Positions 17,979 to 26,958 of a stretch of 64,000 nucleotides of DNA are shown piece after piece (position 1 is the first letter of the stretch; the number at the start of each line of letters is the position of its first letter). The DNA is taken from positions 1 to 64,000 of the forward strand of contig JACTMJ010000024.1 of NCBI GenBank assembly GCA_014584705.1, read 5' to 3'. A program made the position numbers and the translations under genes. The notes below the pieces were generated by a model. That model was given only the letters and a program-made list of their open reading frames with translations. It had not been told where the DNA came from and made no database searches. The stretch comes from Acidobacteriota bacterium (GTDB taxonomy: Bacteria > Acidobacteriota > Terriglobia > Bryobacterales > Bryobacteraceae).

Positions 17979-18491
17979 CTACTCCGCCGTCTCGGCACCG
18001 CTCTCCTCGGTATCTTCCATCCCGAAGAGAGAAGGCATTGAGGGGGTGCGATCCGCACGGTTCCGAGCGCGAGGCGCCGGGTCAGCAATTCGCGCGGACG
18101 CCTGCACCACGGGCTTAACCGCGGCAAGCGACGCGGGAGGGGGTTCCGCGGCTTCGATCGCAAAATCCTCGAGCGCAAGGGTTTCCTTGAGCAGGCGCTC
18201 CAGATGGCCGGTCTGCTCGTCCACGTGTCGCAATGCCTGGCGCTGGTCCGATTGCAGGGATTCGAGGCGCTTCTCCGTCTGACGCAGGCGATCCGCCAAG
18301 TGCATCGCCGCCATTACCGCGGCACGGGTGCCATCCGTGGAGCCGGAACGCGAAGCAATCGTGTGCATCAGTTGATCGACGTGATCGGCGATCGCCTGGA
18401 ATTCCGCTTCGCTGGCGGAGGAGACGACACTATAGGTCTGCTGAAAGATCCGGACCTTATAGGTACGTTTGCTGGATTCGGCGGAACTCAT
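17979..18491 (-). CDS. zapA: Cell division protein ZapA
   Basis: 170 residues. The N-terminal domain reads YKVRIFQQTYSVVSSASEAEF, then HVDQLMHTIASRSGSTDGTRAAVMAAMHLADRL, which is the ZapA fold that promotes FtsZ protofilament bundling at the division ring. A coiled-coil helix follows (about residues 65-110). The tail (about 110-170) is longer than in typical ZapA (about 100 residues) and is Pro/Ala/Glu-rich, probably disordered. No division gene flanks it here. Confidence 0.85.
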   Translation of the reverse strand: MSSAESSKRTYKVRIFQQTYSVVSSASEAEFQAIADHVDQLMHTIASRSGSTDGTRAAVMAAMHLADRLRQTEKRLESLQSDQRQALRHVDEQTGHLERLLKETLALEDFAIEAAEPPPASLAAVKPVVQASARIADPAPRARNRADRTPSMPSLFGMEDTEESGAETAE

Positions 18492-18567
18492 CCGGGTTGG
18501 ATGTGGCGGACATCGCCACAGTAACTAACAGTCTGTCACTCTTTCCCCACGAACGGAAACGCAACCG

Positions 18568-20136
18568 CTATTTCACGTAAACGACATCGCGGTACGCGGC
18601 CGCCGTATTATTGCCGGAGAAAAAGAAATCCTGCTTGCTGAGGCCTTGCGCTTCAATCCAAACGCCCGTCTGGCGGGGCGCGGTGGAGTTCCGAATTTCA
18701 ATGTTGCGGGAGGCGAGGAAGTGCATGGCCGCCCGCTGACCGCCCACCTTCCCCTGCCGCGCGGTTACGCCGTCCAGCGAAAGCCCATCAACGGAATGGA
18801 CGAAAAACGCGTGGCGGTCGAGGGATGCGCTCTCGGACGGCCACGCCACGCGCAGATCGCTCACCGAAGAATCCGCGACGTAGCCGAACAGCAGCGCCGT
18901 GGCGGTTTCGTCCTCACCCGAGACGGAATCAAGAGGAGATTTTCTGGGCCTCTGCGTCTGCCCGACCGGGCTTTTGGGCGGAACCACGTTCACCGAGATT
19001 CCCGCGAGATGCAGATCGCGGATGGGGTGGCCGGTCATGCCGCTGAACAGGAGCTTGCCCGAGCCGCGGATGCGAATGGCCGAGAACGTCACGCCCCGGA
19101 TGCGTCCGGCCTTCGAATCCTCGTCCCGGCGCTTGAGGTCCACCACAATCGGCCACTCGGCATGCCCCGAATGAACGGCGGCCGTCTCAATCGCCAGATT
19201 TGAAAACTGCAAGGATTCCAACGTGCCGCCATCCCGTTCGAAGATGCCAATCCCGCCCTGGGAATCTTCGATCACGGAATTGGAGACCACGATATTCCGA
19301 ATGTCGCCGTGCGTCGCGGTGCCTACCTTGATGGCCATGGAGCCGCTGCGAAACGTGCTATCGCTGATGGTGACGCCTTCGCAGGGAGGCGCAATTCCGT
19401 CGACGAGGCTCGTCTGCATCGTGATGCCGTCTCCGCCTCCGCGGAAGTTCAGGCCGCGGACGGACACATGGGTGGAAGAATCAAGCACCACGCCGCTGGT
19501 GTTCGGTGCGAGCGCCGCGTTGTCGATCAGAAGATCGTCGAGCCAGGCGCCATCCACGACGCGCAGCGTAATCGTCCAAACCGGGGAACGCAGAAAACGA
19601 ACGCCGCCGATGCGAACATTCGTGCTGTTCTCGATCAGCACGAGAGACGCCAGTTTGGAACCAGGATTGTGGACGCTGGTTTCGTCCGCCGCCGGTACGG
19701 GCCCGGCCTGAATCTCGCCGCCGCCCGTGAGCGCGACGCCGTTCACGCCTTTCCCGTAAAGCAGGGCAGGAGCCGTATAGTCCCCAACGCGGCCGCTCGT
19801 GGCCAGCACGGCCCCTGGATCCAGATGCAGGGTGATGTTGTCCCGGAAATAAAGGGTACCCGTCACGTAACGCCCGGCCGGAAAGCGCAGCGTGCATCCC
19901 CCGTCCACGGCGCAGGCGTCGATTGCTCCCTGGATGAGCGCGGTTTCCGTAGCCTTGCCATCGCCTTTCACGCCGTAATCGGTGACGTCTCTCGCGGGCG
20001 ACTGGGGGGCCGCCGGTAGCACCGCGCCAGGACCAATCAGCAAGGCCAGCAGCAAAAGCCCGCCCGGCAGCAAGGTCGCGGCCGCGCGGGCGCGTGTCGC
20101 GCACGGAAGGACGAACCGTAGCGAGAGGGCGGACAT
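18568..20136 (-). CDS. Exported GH28-like right-handed beta-helix protein
   Basis: 522 residues from the ATG at 20136 (TTAGGAAC upstream). A hydrophobic signal segment (LLPGGLLLLALLIGPGAVLPAA) precedes DVTDYGVKGDGKATETALIQ and AIDACAVDGGCTLRFPAG, the opening of polygalacturonase/pectate-lyase-3 proteins. Many parallel beta-helix coils follow. At the GH28 catalytic positions the usual NTDG is NTSG and the DD pair is GGGDG, so two of the three catalytic Asp appear to be lost. It may be a divergent glycoside hydrolase or only a binding protein. The context of hexuronate-type genes supports a pectin or related polysaccharide link, by inference. Confidence 0.75.
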   Translation of the reverse strand: MSALSLRFVLPCATRARAAATLLPGGLLLLALLIGPGAVLPAAPQSPARDVTDYGVKGDGKATETALIQGAIDACAVDGGCTLRFPAGRYVTGTLYFRDNITLHLDPGAVLATSGRVGDYTAPALLYGKGVNGVALTGGGEIQAGPVPAADETSVHNPGSKLASLVLIENSTNVRIGGVRFLRSPVWTITLRVVDGAWLDDLLIDNAALAPNTSGVVLDSSTHVSVRGLNFRGGGDGITMQTSLVDGIAPPCEGVTISDSTFRSGSMAIKVGTATHGDIRNIVVSNSVIEDSQGGIGIFERDGGTLESLQFSNLAIETAAVHSGHAEWPIVVDLKRRDEDSKAGRIRGVTFSAIRIRGSGKLLFSGMTGHPIRDLHLAGISVNVVPPKSPVGQTQRPRKSPLDSVSGEDETATALLFGYVADSSVSDLRVAWPSESASLDRHAFFVHSVDGLSLDGVTARQGKVGGQRAAMHFLASRNIEIRNSTAPRQTGVWIEAQGLSKQDFFFSGNNTAAAYRDVVYVK

Positions 20137-20206
20137 CGTTCCTAAGAGTCTATCGGAACCGGTTGCGCGCATGGTTGGAGAAGACGGACGTTCCGGACGA
20201 TGGGCG

Positions 20207-20542
20207 CTAATAGCGAGGCACCGAAGGATCCACCTGCAGGCTCCAGGCCTCGATACCTCCGGCCATGCTCACACAGTTGCTGATGCCCTTTTCTCTGAGC
20301 CAGGCCACCACATTCAGACTCCGCATGCCATGGTGACAGAAGACGATCAATTTTGCATCGTCGGCCTGCGCTTCAAGCCGGGAAAGATGTTGCGGGACGC
20401 TGCCCATTGGGATCAGTTCGCTTCCCTGGACCTGGCAGAACTGATGTTCCTTCGGTTCACGAACATCGATCAGTTTGACGGCTTCGCCACTGTCGAGCAT
20501 CTGTTTGACGTCGGTAACGGTAATTTCGAGAGGGTTGGTCAT
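20207..20542 (-). CDS. Single-domain rhodanese (sulfurtransferase) protein
   Basis: 111 residues from the ATG at 20542; a GTG at 20569 would add nine. The fold is marked by LIDVREPKEHQFCQVQGSELIP and the active-site loop CHHGMRS, whose Cys carries persulfide. Single-domain rhodaneses (GlpE/PspE type) transfer sulfur to thiols or cyanide; no cellular role can be fixed. No signal peptide, so cytosolic. It starts 38 bases beyond the stop of the S46 peptidase gene on the same strand. Confidence 0.9.
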   Translation of the reverse strand: MTNPLEITVTDVKQMLDSGEAVKLIDVREPKEHQFCQVQGSELIPMGSVPQHLSRLEAQADDAKLIVFCHHGMRSLNVVAWLREKGISNCVSMAGGIEAWSLQVDPSVPRY

Positions 20543-20580
20543 GTCAGTTCGAGGGGCCTCGCGCGTCACGGTTCAAACGC

Positions 20581-22647
20581 TCAGCGCGCGCCCAATTCCT
20601 CCAGGACGCGGCGTGCGTCGTAAATCTCGTCCAGCGCCTCCACAATGGCCTGGGATGCCACAAACACGGCGCGCGCGGTGCGGTCCTGATAAATAAAACG
20701 GTTGGGCAGACTGGGCAGGTTACCATCAAATACGATTCCCACGACTTCCCCTTTCGTATCCACGGCGGGGCTGCCGGAATTACCGCCGTGAATGTCGGCG
20801 GTGGTGACGTAGTTGAACGGCAGGTTCATCCGCAGCTTCCCCCGCGCCGCCTTCCAGGAATCGGGAAGAATGTAGGGATCCTTGCCGGTAGCTTTCTCGA
20901 AGATACCGCCAATCGGCGTGAAGGGGGGGATGTACCCGATGCTCTTGTCTTCAAAGCCGCGAACGGGGCCGTAAGCCAGACGAAGCGTGAGCGTGGCATC
21001 CGGGTAGTCGTTCTCGCCGTAAACCGCGAAGCGGGCACGAGCAATCTTGGTTTCCGCGTCCACCACCACACTCTCAATCGTGTCCTGGTAGGTGGCAATC
21101 AGCTTCCGCGCCCCGGGGTCGAGGATGCGGATGAGCGCAAACATAGGGTCCTTCGATTCAAGAATCCGCTTGGGGTCCGCCAGCAGTTTCTCGCGGACGG
21201 CCCGGTCGTCGAGCTTGCTCCCCATGATGTAGCCGCGGGCGGCCTCGAGGGCGCCCCGCCCGCCCATCGCCTTCTTCACCGCCGGGTCACCCGGGAACTC
21301 CCGTGCCAGCGCTTCGAGGGAGTTCGCGAGCATTCGCACTTCGAACTCTTTGTAGATGGGATAGTCTCCGCCGATGCGCCTCTTGATATTGGGGATCGCC
21401 GCATCGTTGTACCCCTTCAGCCGCTCTTCGTTCGGCTTCCCGATCTCCGTGGCATAGCGCGTAAGCAACTGGGCGAGGGCATAAAGATCGGAGCCCCGGC
21501 CCATCATCGTCTCCTTCAGCAGCAGCGGCTTGTATATCTTGCGATAAGCGTTCATCGCCCCGGCGACCTCGCTCCATACAGCACCATATTGCTTCTGAAG
21601 GTCCGCCCGCTTTGCAATCGCATCCCGCAAGGCGCTCTCCCCCGCGCGCTTCTCGTCCATCAAGTGCTGGTTGCGCAGGCCGCTCAGGAAACCGGTGTAC
21701 GCCTTCTGGCTGTTCTCGAATCCAAAAATCGATTCGCGGGCGATCCGCCTCTGCTCGTCGCCTTCTTCGGAATACGCCTTCGCCGTCGCGATCAGGGAGC
21801 CCAGCCGTTCGAGAGTGAGCGGGTACGAAATATCGCGGAAAAATTCGAGCTGCGACATCGTGTTCAACCGGCCCGTCGTGCCCGGATGGCCGGAGACGAA
21901 TTCCAACTGGCCGGTTTGCGCACCCTGCCTGCTCCAGCGCAAATAATCTCGCGGCTTGGCCGGCGCATCGTTCTCGTAGGCGCGCAGGAACGCGACGTCC
22001 AGGCAGTAACGGGGGAAGTTGAAGTTATCCGGATCGCCGCCGAAGAACGCGATCCCGGATTCGGGCGCGAACACCAGCCGGATATCGTCATACTCTTTGT
22101 AGCGGTAAAGGTTGTACATGCCGCCGGCGTAGAGCGTCACCACCTGGCAATCGAAGCCGTCGGCGGAGCAGGCATTCTCAATCGCCGACATCTCCGCCCT
22201 GCGCAGCTTGTTGGCCTCCGCCGCGTCTTTCACCGAAGCGCCCTTGCCCTGAATCCGCGCGGTGACATCGGTAATCTCAAGCAGCACCCGCACGCGCATT
22301 CCGGGGCACTTCCGCTCTTCCGCATGGCTCTTGGCGTAAAAGCCATTGCTCATGTAGTCGTGCTCTTTGCTGGACAAATTCTGGATGCAATCGGCGGCAA
22401 CGTGGTGGTTGGTAAAGAGCAGGCCTCCGGGAGATACGAACGAGCCGGAGCCGTTGCCGAAATGCGCGCTGCCCAAGCGCAGATGGTCAAGGAATTCGGG
22501 GCTGACCTCAAAGCCGTAATTCCGCCGGATTTCCTCCCGAACCTTGTCCGGCAGCTTGTTGAAAAGCCACATCCCTTCTTCCGCGAAGGCGGAACAGATT
22601 GGGAAAACAAGGAATGCGGCGAGGAAAAGCAACTGCAATTTGCGCAT
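20581..22647 (-). CDS. S46-family dipeptidyl peptidase, DPP7-like
   Basis: 688 residues with a signal peptide (MRKLQLLFLAAFLVFPICSA) and then EEGMWLFN, the mature start typical of S46 peptidases. The chymotrypsin-fold catalytic residues are visible: His82 in FTNHHVAAD, Asp in CLDVAFLRAYEN and Ser624 in HGGNSGSPAVD. Downstream, the residue after FD in GIVFDGN is Gly, as in broad-specificity DPP7; acidic-specific DPP11 has Arg there. S46 enzymes cut dipeptides from N-termini in the periplasm to feed peptide uptake. A long helical domain (about residues 270-520) covers the active site in this family. Confidence 0.92.
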   Translation of the reverse strand: MRKLQLLFLAAFLVFPICSAFAEEGMWLFNKLPDKVREEIRRNYGFEVSPEFLDHLRLGSAHFGNGSGSFVSPGGLLFTNHHVAADCIQNLSSKEHDYMSNGFYAKSHAEERKCPGMRVRVLLEITDVTARIQGKGASVKDAAEANKLRRAEMSAIENACSADGFDCQVVTLYAGGMYNLYRYKEYDDIRLVFAPESGIAFFGGDPDNFNFPRYCLDVAFLRAYENDAPAKPRDYLRWSRQGAQTGQLEFVSGHPGTTGRLNTMSQLEFFRDISYPLTLERLGSLIATAKAYSEEGDEQRRIARESIFGFENSQKAYTGFLSGLRNQHLMDEKRAGESALRDAIAKRADLQKQYGAVWSEVAGAMNAYRKIYKPLLLKETMMGRGSDLYALAQLLTRYATEIGKPNEERLKGYNDAAIPNIKRRIGGDYPIYKEFEVRMLANSLEALAREFPGDPAVKKAMGGRGALEAARGYIMGSKLDDRAVREKLLADPKRILESKDPMFALIRILDPGARKLIATYQDTIESVVVDAETKIARARFAVYGENDYPDATLTLRLAYGPVRGFEDKSIGYIPPFTPIGGIFEKATGKDPYILPDSWKAARGKLRMNLPFNYVTTADIHGGNSGSPAVDTKGEVVGIVFDGNLPSLPNRFIYQDRTARAVFVASQAIVEALDEIYDARRVLEELGAR

Positions 22648-22776
22648 GGTGATGAGGCGTCGGCTTCGTGGAATCGTCGCGAAATTCCAGTGTATCGCGC
22701 GGAGCGGCAGGAGCAGGCGGGACGTGCCGCGCTTCCGCCTCCCGTGTGGAAACAGCGCGCGAAACGGGAGAATCTC

Positions 22777-23361
22777 TTACTGACGGCCACGCTTCATCTG
22801 GCGGGTTACCTCGGCAAGACGTCGCCCGAGATCCTCGGCGATCTTCTCTTCGGCCGCATCCACGCCGGGGTCAGGTTTCGAGGTTGTAGCGGAAGCACCG
22901 AGGCTGCCGTATGGAGTCACGAGAACCATTCCCAGTTGGGTGAGCCCGGCGCTCAGGCTCATCATGGTAAGTTCCTTGCCATTGGAGGGGGCGGCCCCCG
23001 TGGCAAAAACGGCAGCCACCTTGTTCGTGAGGGAGCGACTCTGCCAGAAGCCAAACTCCATCGCCCAGCGCACGATGGCTTGACGCACCTGCCAGGCGGC
23101 GTCGCCCATGTGAACCGGGGACCCCAGCGCCACCGCATCGCAAGCGGTAAGGTCCTCTTTGCGAACCTCGCTCACGCGCTTCACGACCACCGCGGCGCCT
23201 TCGAGCGATTGCGCCCCGCGAGCGATCGCGGCCGCCAATTTTTCCGTATTTCCGCTCTCGGAGTGATAGGCCACGAGGATGCGAACGCCCTGAGCCGCCA
23301 GCGACAGCGTCGCCAGAAGCGCGACGGCCAAAATCGAGAGCAACCGTCGTGGCATTCGCAA
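22777..23361 (-). CDS. Flavodoxin-fold protein with N-terminal signal sequence
   Basis: 194 residues. A basic start and hydrophobic core (MRMPRRLLSILAVALLATLSLAAQG) look like a signal peptide; then a flavodoxin/WrbA-type domain begins: RILVAYHSESGNTEKLAAAIA with the phosphate-binding S-x-S-G-N-T-E loop. Further FMN-site stretches are ALGSPVHMGD and VFATGAAPSNGKELTM. Cytosolic relatives are NAD(P)H:quinone reductases. An exported flavodoxin fold is unusual since FMN would need periplasmic loading or Tat export. It lies between the S46 peptidase and a Gfo/Idh/MocA gene, all on the - strand with short gaps. Confidence 0.8.
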   Translation of the reverse strand: MRMPRRLLSILAVALLATLSLAAQGVRILVAYHSESGNTEKLAAAIARGAQSLEGAAVVVKRVSEVRKEDLTACDAVALGSPVHMGDAAWQVRQAIVRWAMEFGFWQSRSLTNKVAAVFATGAAPSNGKELTMMSLSAGLTQLGMVLVTPYGSLGASATTSKPDPGVDAAEEKIAEDLGRRLAEVTRQMKRGRQ

Positions 23362-23377
23362 TCCTCGTGAGCCCCGC

Positions 23378-24649
23378 TTACACGTTCTCGGGAACGATAT
23401 ACGGCGCGCGGTAACGGCGCGAGATCAGGCCATTGGCCTCTTCATTGTTCAGGAAGCGCTGGGTATGGGTATCGAAATGCAATTCGCCTCCCACGCGATA
23501 CGCGATGTTACCCAGGTGGCAATATGCGGTTGAGAGCACCGTCTCGCGGATCTCCGCGTTCTGATGGGTGCGGTCCCGCGTGCGAACCGCCTCAATGAAG
23601 TTGCCGTAATGGTTCATGTCCGGCGGGGAATCCACCGGAGGCTCCGGCTTCTTATTGCGGCCCAGCGTCACCTCAAAGCGGCCGTCTTGATAGACGTGCA
23701 TGGAACCCTTGCTACCGAAGAAATCCCACGACATCGGCTCCGGCGTATAGAGGCCACGCAATTCCGCGATGATGGCCGTACCGTCGTCGAATTCCCATTC
23801 GACCGACTGCGTATTGGGGGTCTCCGCCTGATCCTTGTATCCCCAGCGCCCGCCCCAGGAGCGAATCTTCGAGGGGAGTTCCTTCTGCATCGCCCACCGC
23901 GAGATATCGATGAGGTGCGGGCCATTGTTACCGAGCTCGCCATTGCCGAAATCCCAGAACCAGTGCCAGTTATAGTGAACCAGATTCGCGTGGTAAGGCC
24001 GCTCCTGCGCGGGGCCGAGCCACAAGTCCCAGTTGAGCCAGCCGGGCACCGGCTCAATCGGTTTGAAGCCGATCGAATCCCGGTTGCCGGGGAAGACCCA
24101 CTTGCCGAGATAGACATCGCCGATCAGCCCCTCGTGAATCAGACGGACGGCGTGACGGAAGCGGCCGAAGGAACGGCGCTGCGTTCCGCCTTGCACAATG
24201 CGGTTGTACTTGCGCGAGGCCTCGATGATCTTCTGGCCCTCGAAGATATTGTGTGAGACGGGTTTCTCCAGGTAGACATCCTTGCCCGCCTGCATCGCCC
24301 AGATGGCCGTGAGGGCGTGCCAATGGTTCGGAGTGGCCACCAGCACGGCATCAATCGTCTTGTCGTCGAAGACGGCCCGCATGTCGGCGGTGGTTTTCGG
24401 GGTTACCCCCGTATTCGCGCGCACCCATTGCGCCGCTTCCTCCACCCGCTTTCCATCCGGGTCTACCACGGCGCCAACCTGGACGCCGGGAACTTTCACG
24501 AACTCGCGCAGCAATTGATTGCCGCGGCCGCCCATGCCAATGATGCCGATTCGTACCGGCTGAGGCGAAGTCTGCGCGGAGCTTCGCTGTGCATAGCTCA
24601 TTCCGGCCGCCATGAGAGCGCTGTTTTGAAGGAGTTGTCGTCGGTTCAT
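23378..24649 (-). CDS. Gfo/Idh/MocA family oxidoreductase, probable Tat substrate
   Basis: 423 residues. It begins MNRRQLLQNSALMAAGMSYA, a twin-Arg style signal. The Rossmann motif is RIGIIGMGGRGNQLL, with VYLEKPVSHNIFEGQK holding the EKP Lys, and YNWHWFWDFGNGELGNNGPHLID in the C-terminal domain. It shares order and motifs with the protein at 16616-17905, so both are paralogues of the secreted group common in Solibacter, Planctomycetes and Bacteroidetes. It probably oxidises a sugar or glycoside outside the cytoplasm; substrate unknown. It sits 16 bases past the flavodoxin-like start on the same strand. Confidence 0.9.
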   Translation of the reverse strand: MNRRQLLQNSALMAAGMSYAQRSSAQTSPQPVRIGIIGMGGRGNQLLREFVKVPGVQVGAVVDPDGKRVEEAAQWVRANTGVTPKTTADMRAVFDDKTIDAVLVATPNHWHALTAIWAMQAGKDVYLEKPVSHNIFEGQKIIEASRKYNRIVQGGTQRRSFGRFRHAVRLIHEGLIGDVYLGKWVFPGNRDSIGFKPIEPVPGWLNWDLWLGPAQERPYHANLVHYNWHWFWDFGNGELGNNGPHLIDISRWAMQKELPSKIRSWGGRWGYKDQAETPNTQSVEWEFDDGTAIIAELRGLYTPEPMSWDFFGSKGSMHVYQDGRFEVTLGRNKKPEPPVDSPPDMNHYGNFIEAVRTRDRTHQNAEIRETVLSTAYCHLGNIAYRVGGELHFDTHTQRFLNNEEANGLISRRYRAPYIVPENV

Positions 24650-24792
24650 CGGAACGATTGTATCTCGTTTTTTCGATACTTACTTGGCTCTGTCAAGTTA
24701 CTTTCGAATCGCGCCCGCTCCCGCGCCTCTGGCCACGGCCTTCACGAACGCGAGAGAATTGGTGGGCAGATCGTCTGAAAGGCACATCCTTC

Positions 24793-26337
24793 ATGAGCAG
24801 CAATCTGTTCACCATCCAGGCGCCGCCCACCGCCGCGAATGCCGTGATTCGCCTCAACCCGAGCGACAATGTCGCGATCGCGCGCGCCAACCTTCCTACC
24901 GGCCAGCGTATCGAGATCGACGGCCGAGAGATCGTAGCAGCCAGCCCGATTCCCGCCGGGCACAAGGTGGCGATTCAGCCGATTCCCGCCGGTGGCGTGG
25001 TGCTGCGTTACGCGGAAATCATCGGTCGAGCGAAGCGGGAGATTGCGCCCGGCGACCATGTGCACACGCACAACGTGGGCTTCGAAGAATTCGAAATGGC
25101 GTACGAGTTCCCGGACGGCGATGCACCCGCTCCGCCCCGAGTGGGTCCGATCCCCAAGATCGAGGCTTACCTTCGGCCGGATGGGCGCGTAGGGACGCGC
25201 AACTATATCGCGATCGTTTCCGCCAGCAATTGCGCTTCCCACGCCGCGGACCTGATCGCGGCCGCCTTTGCGCCGGAAGACCTGCCGCCCAACGTAGACG
25301 GCGTTGTAGCGTTCACGCACGGCGAGGGTTGCGGCCACAGCATCGGCCCCGATACCGAACAGTTGCACCGCGTCGTGGCGGGCGTGCTGCATCACCCGAA
25401 TGTCGCCGGAGCCGTACTTCTCGGCCTGGGCTGCGAGGTGAACCAGATTGACGCGTACCTGCCCCCCGGCGCGCGGCGCACGGACCATATCACGGCAACC
25501 ACGCTACAGGCTTCCGGTGGCACGCGAAGCACGGTGGCGGCGGGAGTAACGGCGGTACACGAGCACTTTGATCGCATCGCCGGACTCGCGCGCGAATCGC
25601 TTCCCGCAAGCGGAATCAATCTCGGATTGAACTGCGGCGGCTCTGATTCCTTTTCGGGCATCACCGCCAACCCCGCGCTCGGCTATTGCAGTGACCTCCT
25701 GGCCGCCATCGGAGCCACGGCGGTGCTTGCGGAAACGCCGGAGATTTTCGGTGCGGAACATCTCCTCGTACGCCGCGCGCGCAATCGCACCGTCGCGGAG
25801 AAGCTGCTCTCCTGCGTGCGGGAGTACAAGGCTTACCTCAACCGCTTCAGTGGCAGCTTTGACGACAACCCCTCCCCCGGCAATAAGGAAGGCGGGCTCA
25901 CCACCATTCTCGAAAAGAGCCTGGGTGCGGTTGCGAAGAGTGGCACGACGCCGCTGATGCAGGTGGTGGAGTACGCGGAGACCATTACATCCCCGGGCCT
26001 TGTTTTCATGAATACGCCCGGTTATGACCCCGTTTCGCTCACCGGACTCACCGCCGGGGGAGTGAATCTGATCGCGTTCACAACGGGGCGCGGTAGCGCC
26101 ATCGGCAACCCCGTCACGCCGGTCATCAAGATCGCAACCAATACGCCCATGTTCCATCGGATGAGGGACAACATGGATATCAACGCCGGCCGCATCATGG
26201 ATGGCGACGCCGGTATTGAGGAGATCGGGAGGGAAATTTTCGAGTTCGCGCTCGACGTCGCCAGCGGACGCCGCACGAAAGCGGACGAGTTTGGCCACCG
26301 GGAGTTTGTGCCGTGGAGGATTGGCCCCGTCATGTAA
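24793..26337 (+). CDS. Altronate dehydratase (UxaA-family)
   Basis: 514 residues from the ATG at 24793; an upstream in-frame extension lacks coding character. N-terminal SAF domain (about 1-100: IRLNPSDNVAIARANLPTG, then HNVGFEEFEM) is followed by the altronate dehydratase core starting GYLRPDGRVGTRNYIAIVSA-like sequence (here YLRPDGRVGTRNY) and keeping GCGHSIGPDTEQLHR, LGLGCEVNQ, LNCGGSDSFSGITANPALG and the C-terminal TTGRGSAIGNPVTPVIKI. The enzyme dehydrates D-altronate to 2-keto-3-deoxygluconate in galacturonate breakdown; close relatives act on galactarate. uxaB and uxaC are not in the window. Confidence 0.9.
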   Translation: MSSNLFTIQAPPTAANAVIRLNPSDNVAIARANLPTGQRIEIDGREIVAASPIPAGHKVAIQPIPAGGVVLRYAEIIGRAKREIAPGDHVHTHNVGFEEFEMAYEFPDGDAPAPPRVGPIPKIEAYLRPDGRVGTRNYIAIVSASNCASHAADLIAAAFAPEDLPPNVDGVVAFTHGEGCGHSIGPDTEQLHRVVAGVLHHPNVAGAVLLGLGCEVNQIDAYLPPGARRTDHITATTLQASGGTRSTVAAGVTAVHEHFDRIAGLARESLPASGINLGLNCGGSDSFSGITANPALGYCSDLLAAIGATAVLAETPEIFGAEHLLVRRARNRTVAEKLLSCVREYKAYLNRFSGSFDDNPSPGNKEGGLTTILEKSLGAVAKSGTTPLMQVVEYAETITSPGLVFMNTPGYDPVSLTGLTAGGVNLIAFTTGRGSAIGNPVTPVIKIATNTPMFHRMRDNMDINAGRIMDGDAGIEEIGREIFEFALDVASGRRTKADEFGHREFVPWRIGPVM

Positions 26338-26383
26338 ACGCAAGCAGCGCACCGCCCGGAATCGGTCCGCGCGCCCATGCGAA

Positions 26384-26424
26384 AAGAGCGGCCGACGGGA
26401 AACCGCTGGGCCGCTCTTCGATTT
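26384..26424. terminator. Hairpin between convergent genes, likely bidirectional terminator
   Basis: AAGAGCGGCC (26384-26393) pairs perfectly with GGCCGCTCTT (26409-26418) around a 15-base loop. T-rich sequence follows on the + strand and an A-run precedes it, so it could stop both the altronate dehydratase transcript and the - strand small gene. Confidence 0.6.
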
Positions 26425-26452
26425 CTTCAATGCTTCCGGAGTTGCGCCAGAC

Positions 26453-26629
26453 CTACTTGCGCATCCCGCGCCTGCGGTTCCGTGCGCGAGCACGGCTCAG
26501 CTTCGCCGGGTTGCGCTTGGGCTTCGTGATGATGAAGGTGCCGCTCCCAAGATACTCGGCCTGGTAGAGGTTCTCTTTCACCTTCTCCACCTTCGTTTCC
26601 TGCTTCTTTGCCTTTGTTGCGGTCGCCAA
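26453..26629 (-). CDS. Small basic protein of unknown function (58 residues)
   Basis: A TTG start at 26629 is supported by the strong GGAGGAAATCGC just upstream; no ATG alternative has one. The protein opens with a Lys/Glu-rich stretch, has a central NLYQAEYLGSGTFIITKPKR core, and ends in RARARNRRRGMRK, strongly basic and suited to nucleic-acid binding. I do not recognise the family. It lies convergent with the altronate dehydratase gene behind a shared terminator. Confidence 0.65.
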   Translation of the reverse strand: MATATKAKKQETKVEKVKENLYQAEYLGSGTFIITKPKRNPAKLSRARARNRRRGMRK

Positions 26630-26958
26630 GCGATTTCCTCCAGACAGAATTACAAACCTAGATTGTAGCAGAAGCGGGGAGGCGCACCCGCCAGGGTCAA
26701 TCCCATCGCCGGAGCACACGGTTCCGGGGCACGCTGGCATCGACGCCCATACGGTTGGCGAGTTGCCGGCGAACCAGCGGCGCTTCTCACACAGCGAACG
26801 ACCAGCAAAGACTTGGAACTTCGCCAGGCGAAAACGGCGATCCTCGAATCAATCCGCCAGCGAGAGACATGGATGAAACACCAGACTTCCCACATCCCCC
26901 GATGGATGCGTCGGCGCAGCCGGATATCCACAACGAGGGCCGAATCTCACGCGGGGGC
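26630..26958. other. Intergenic stretch without supported gene
   Basis: About 330 bases between the small basic gene and the Trm112-like gene, both on the - strand. It must hold the promoter of the small gene near 26640-26700, where an AT-richer patch (ACAAACCTAGATTGTAG) is seen. Nothing else was identified. Confidence 0.4.

Noticed and set aside
20788..23370. An 860-codon open frame on the + strand opposite the S46 peptidase and flavodoxin genes.
   Set aside because: It is antisense to two clear genes, rich in Arg/His/Gly, with no domain; high GC keeps such frames open.
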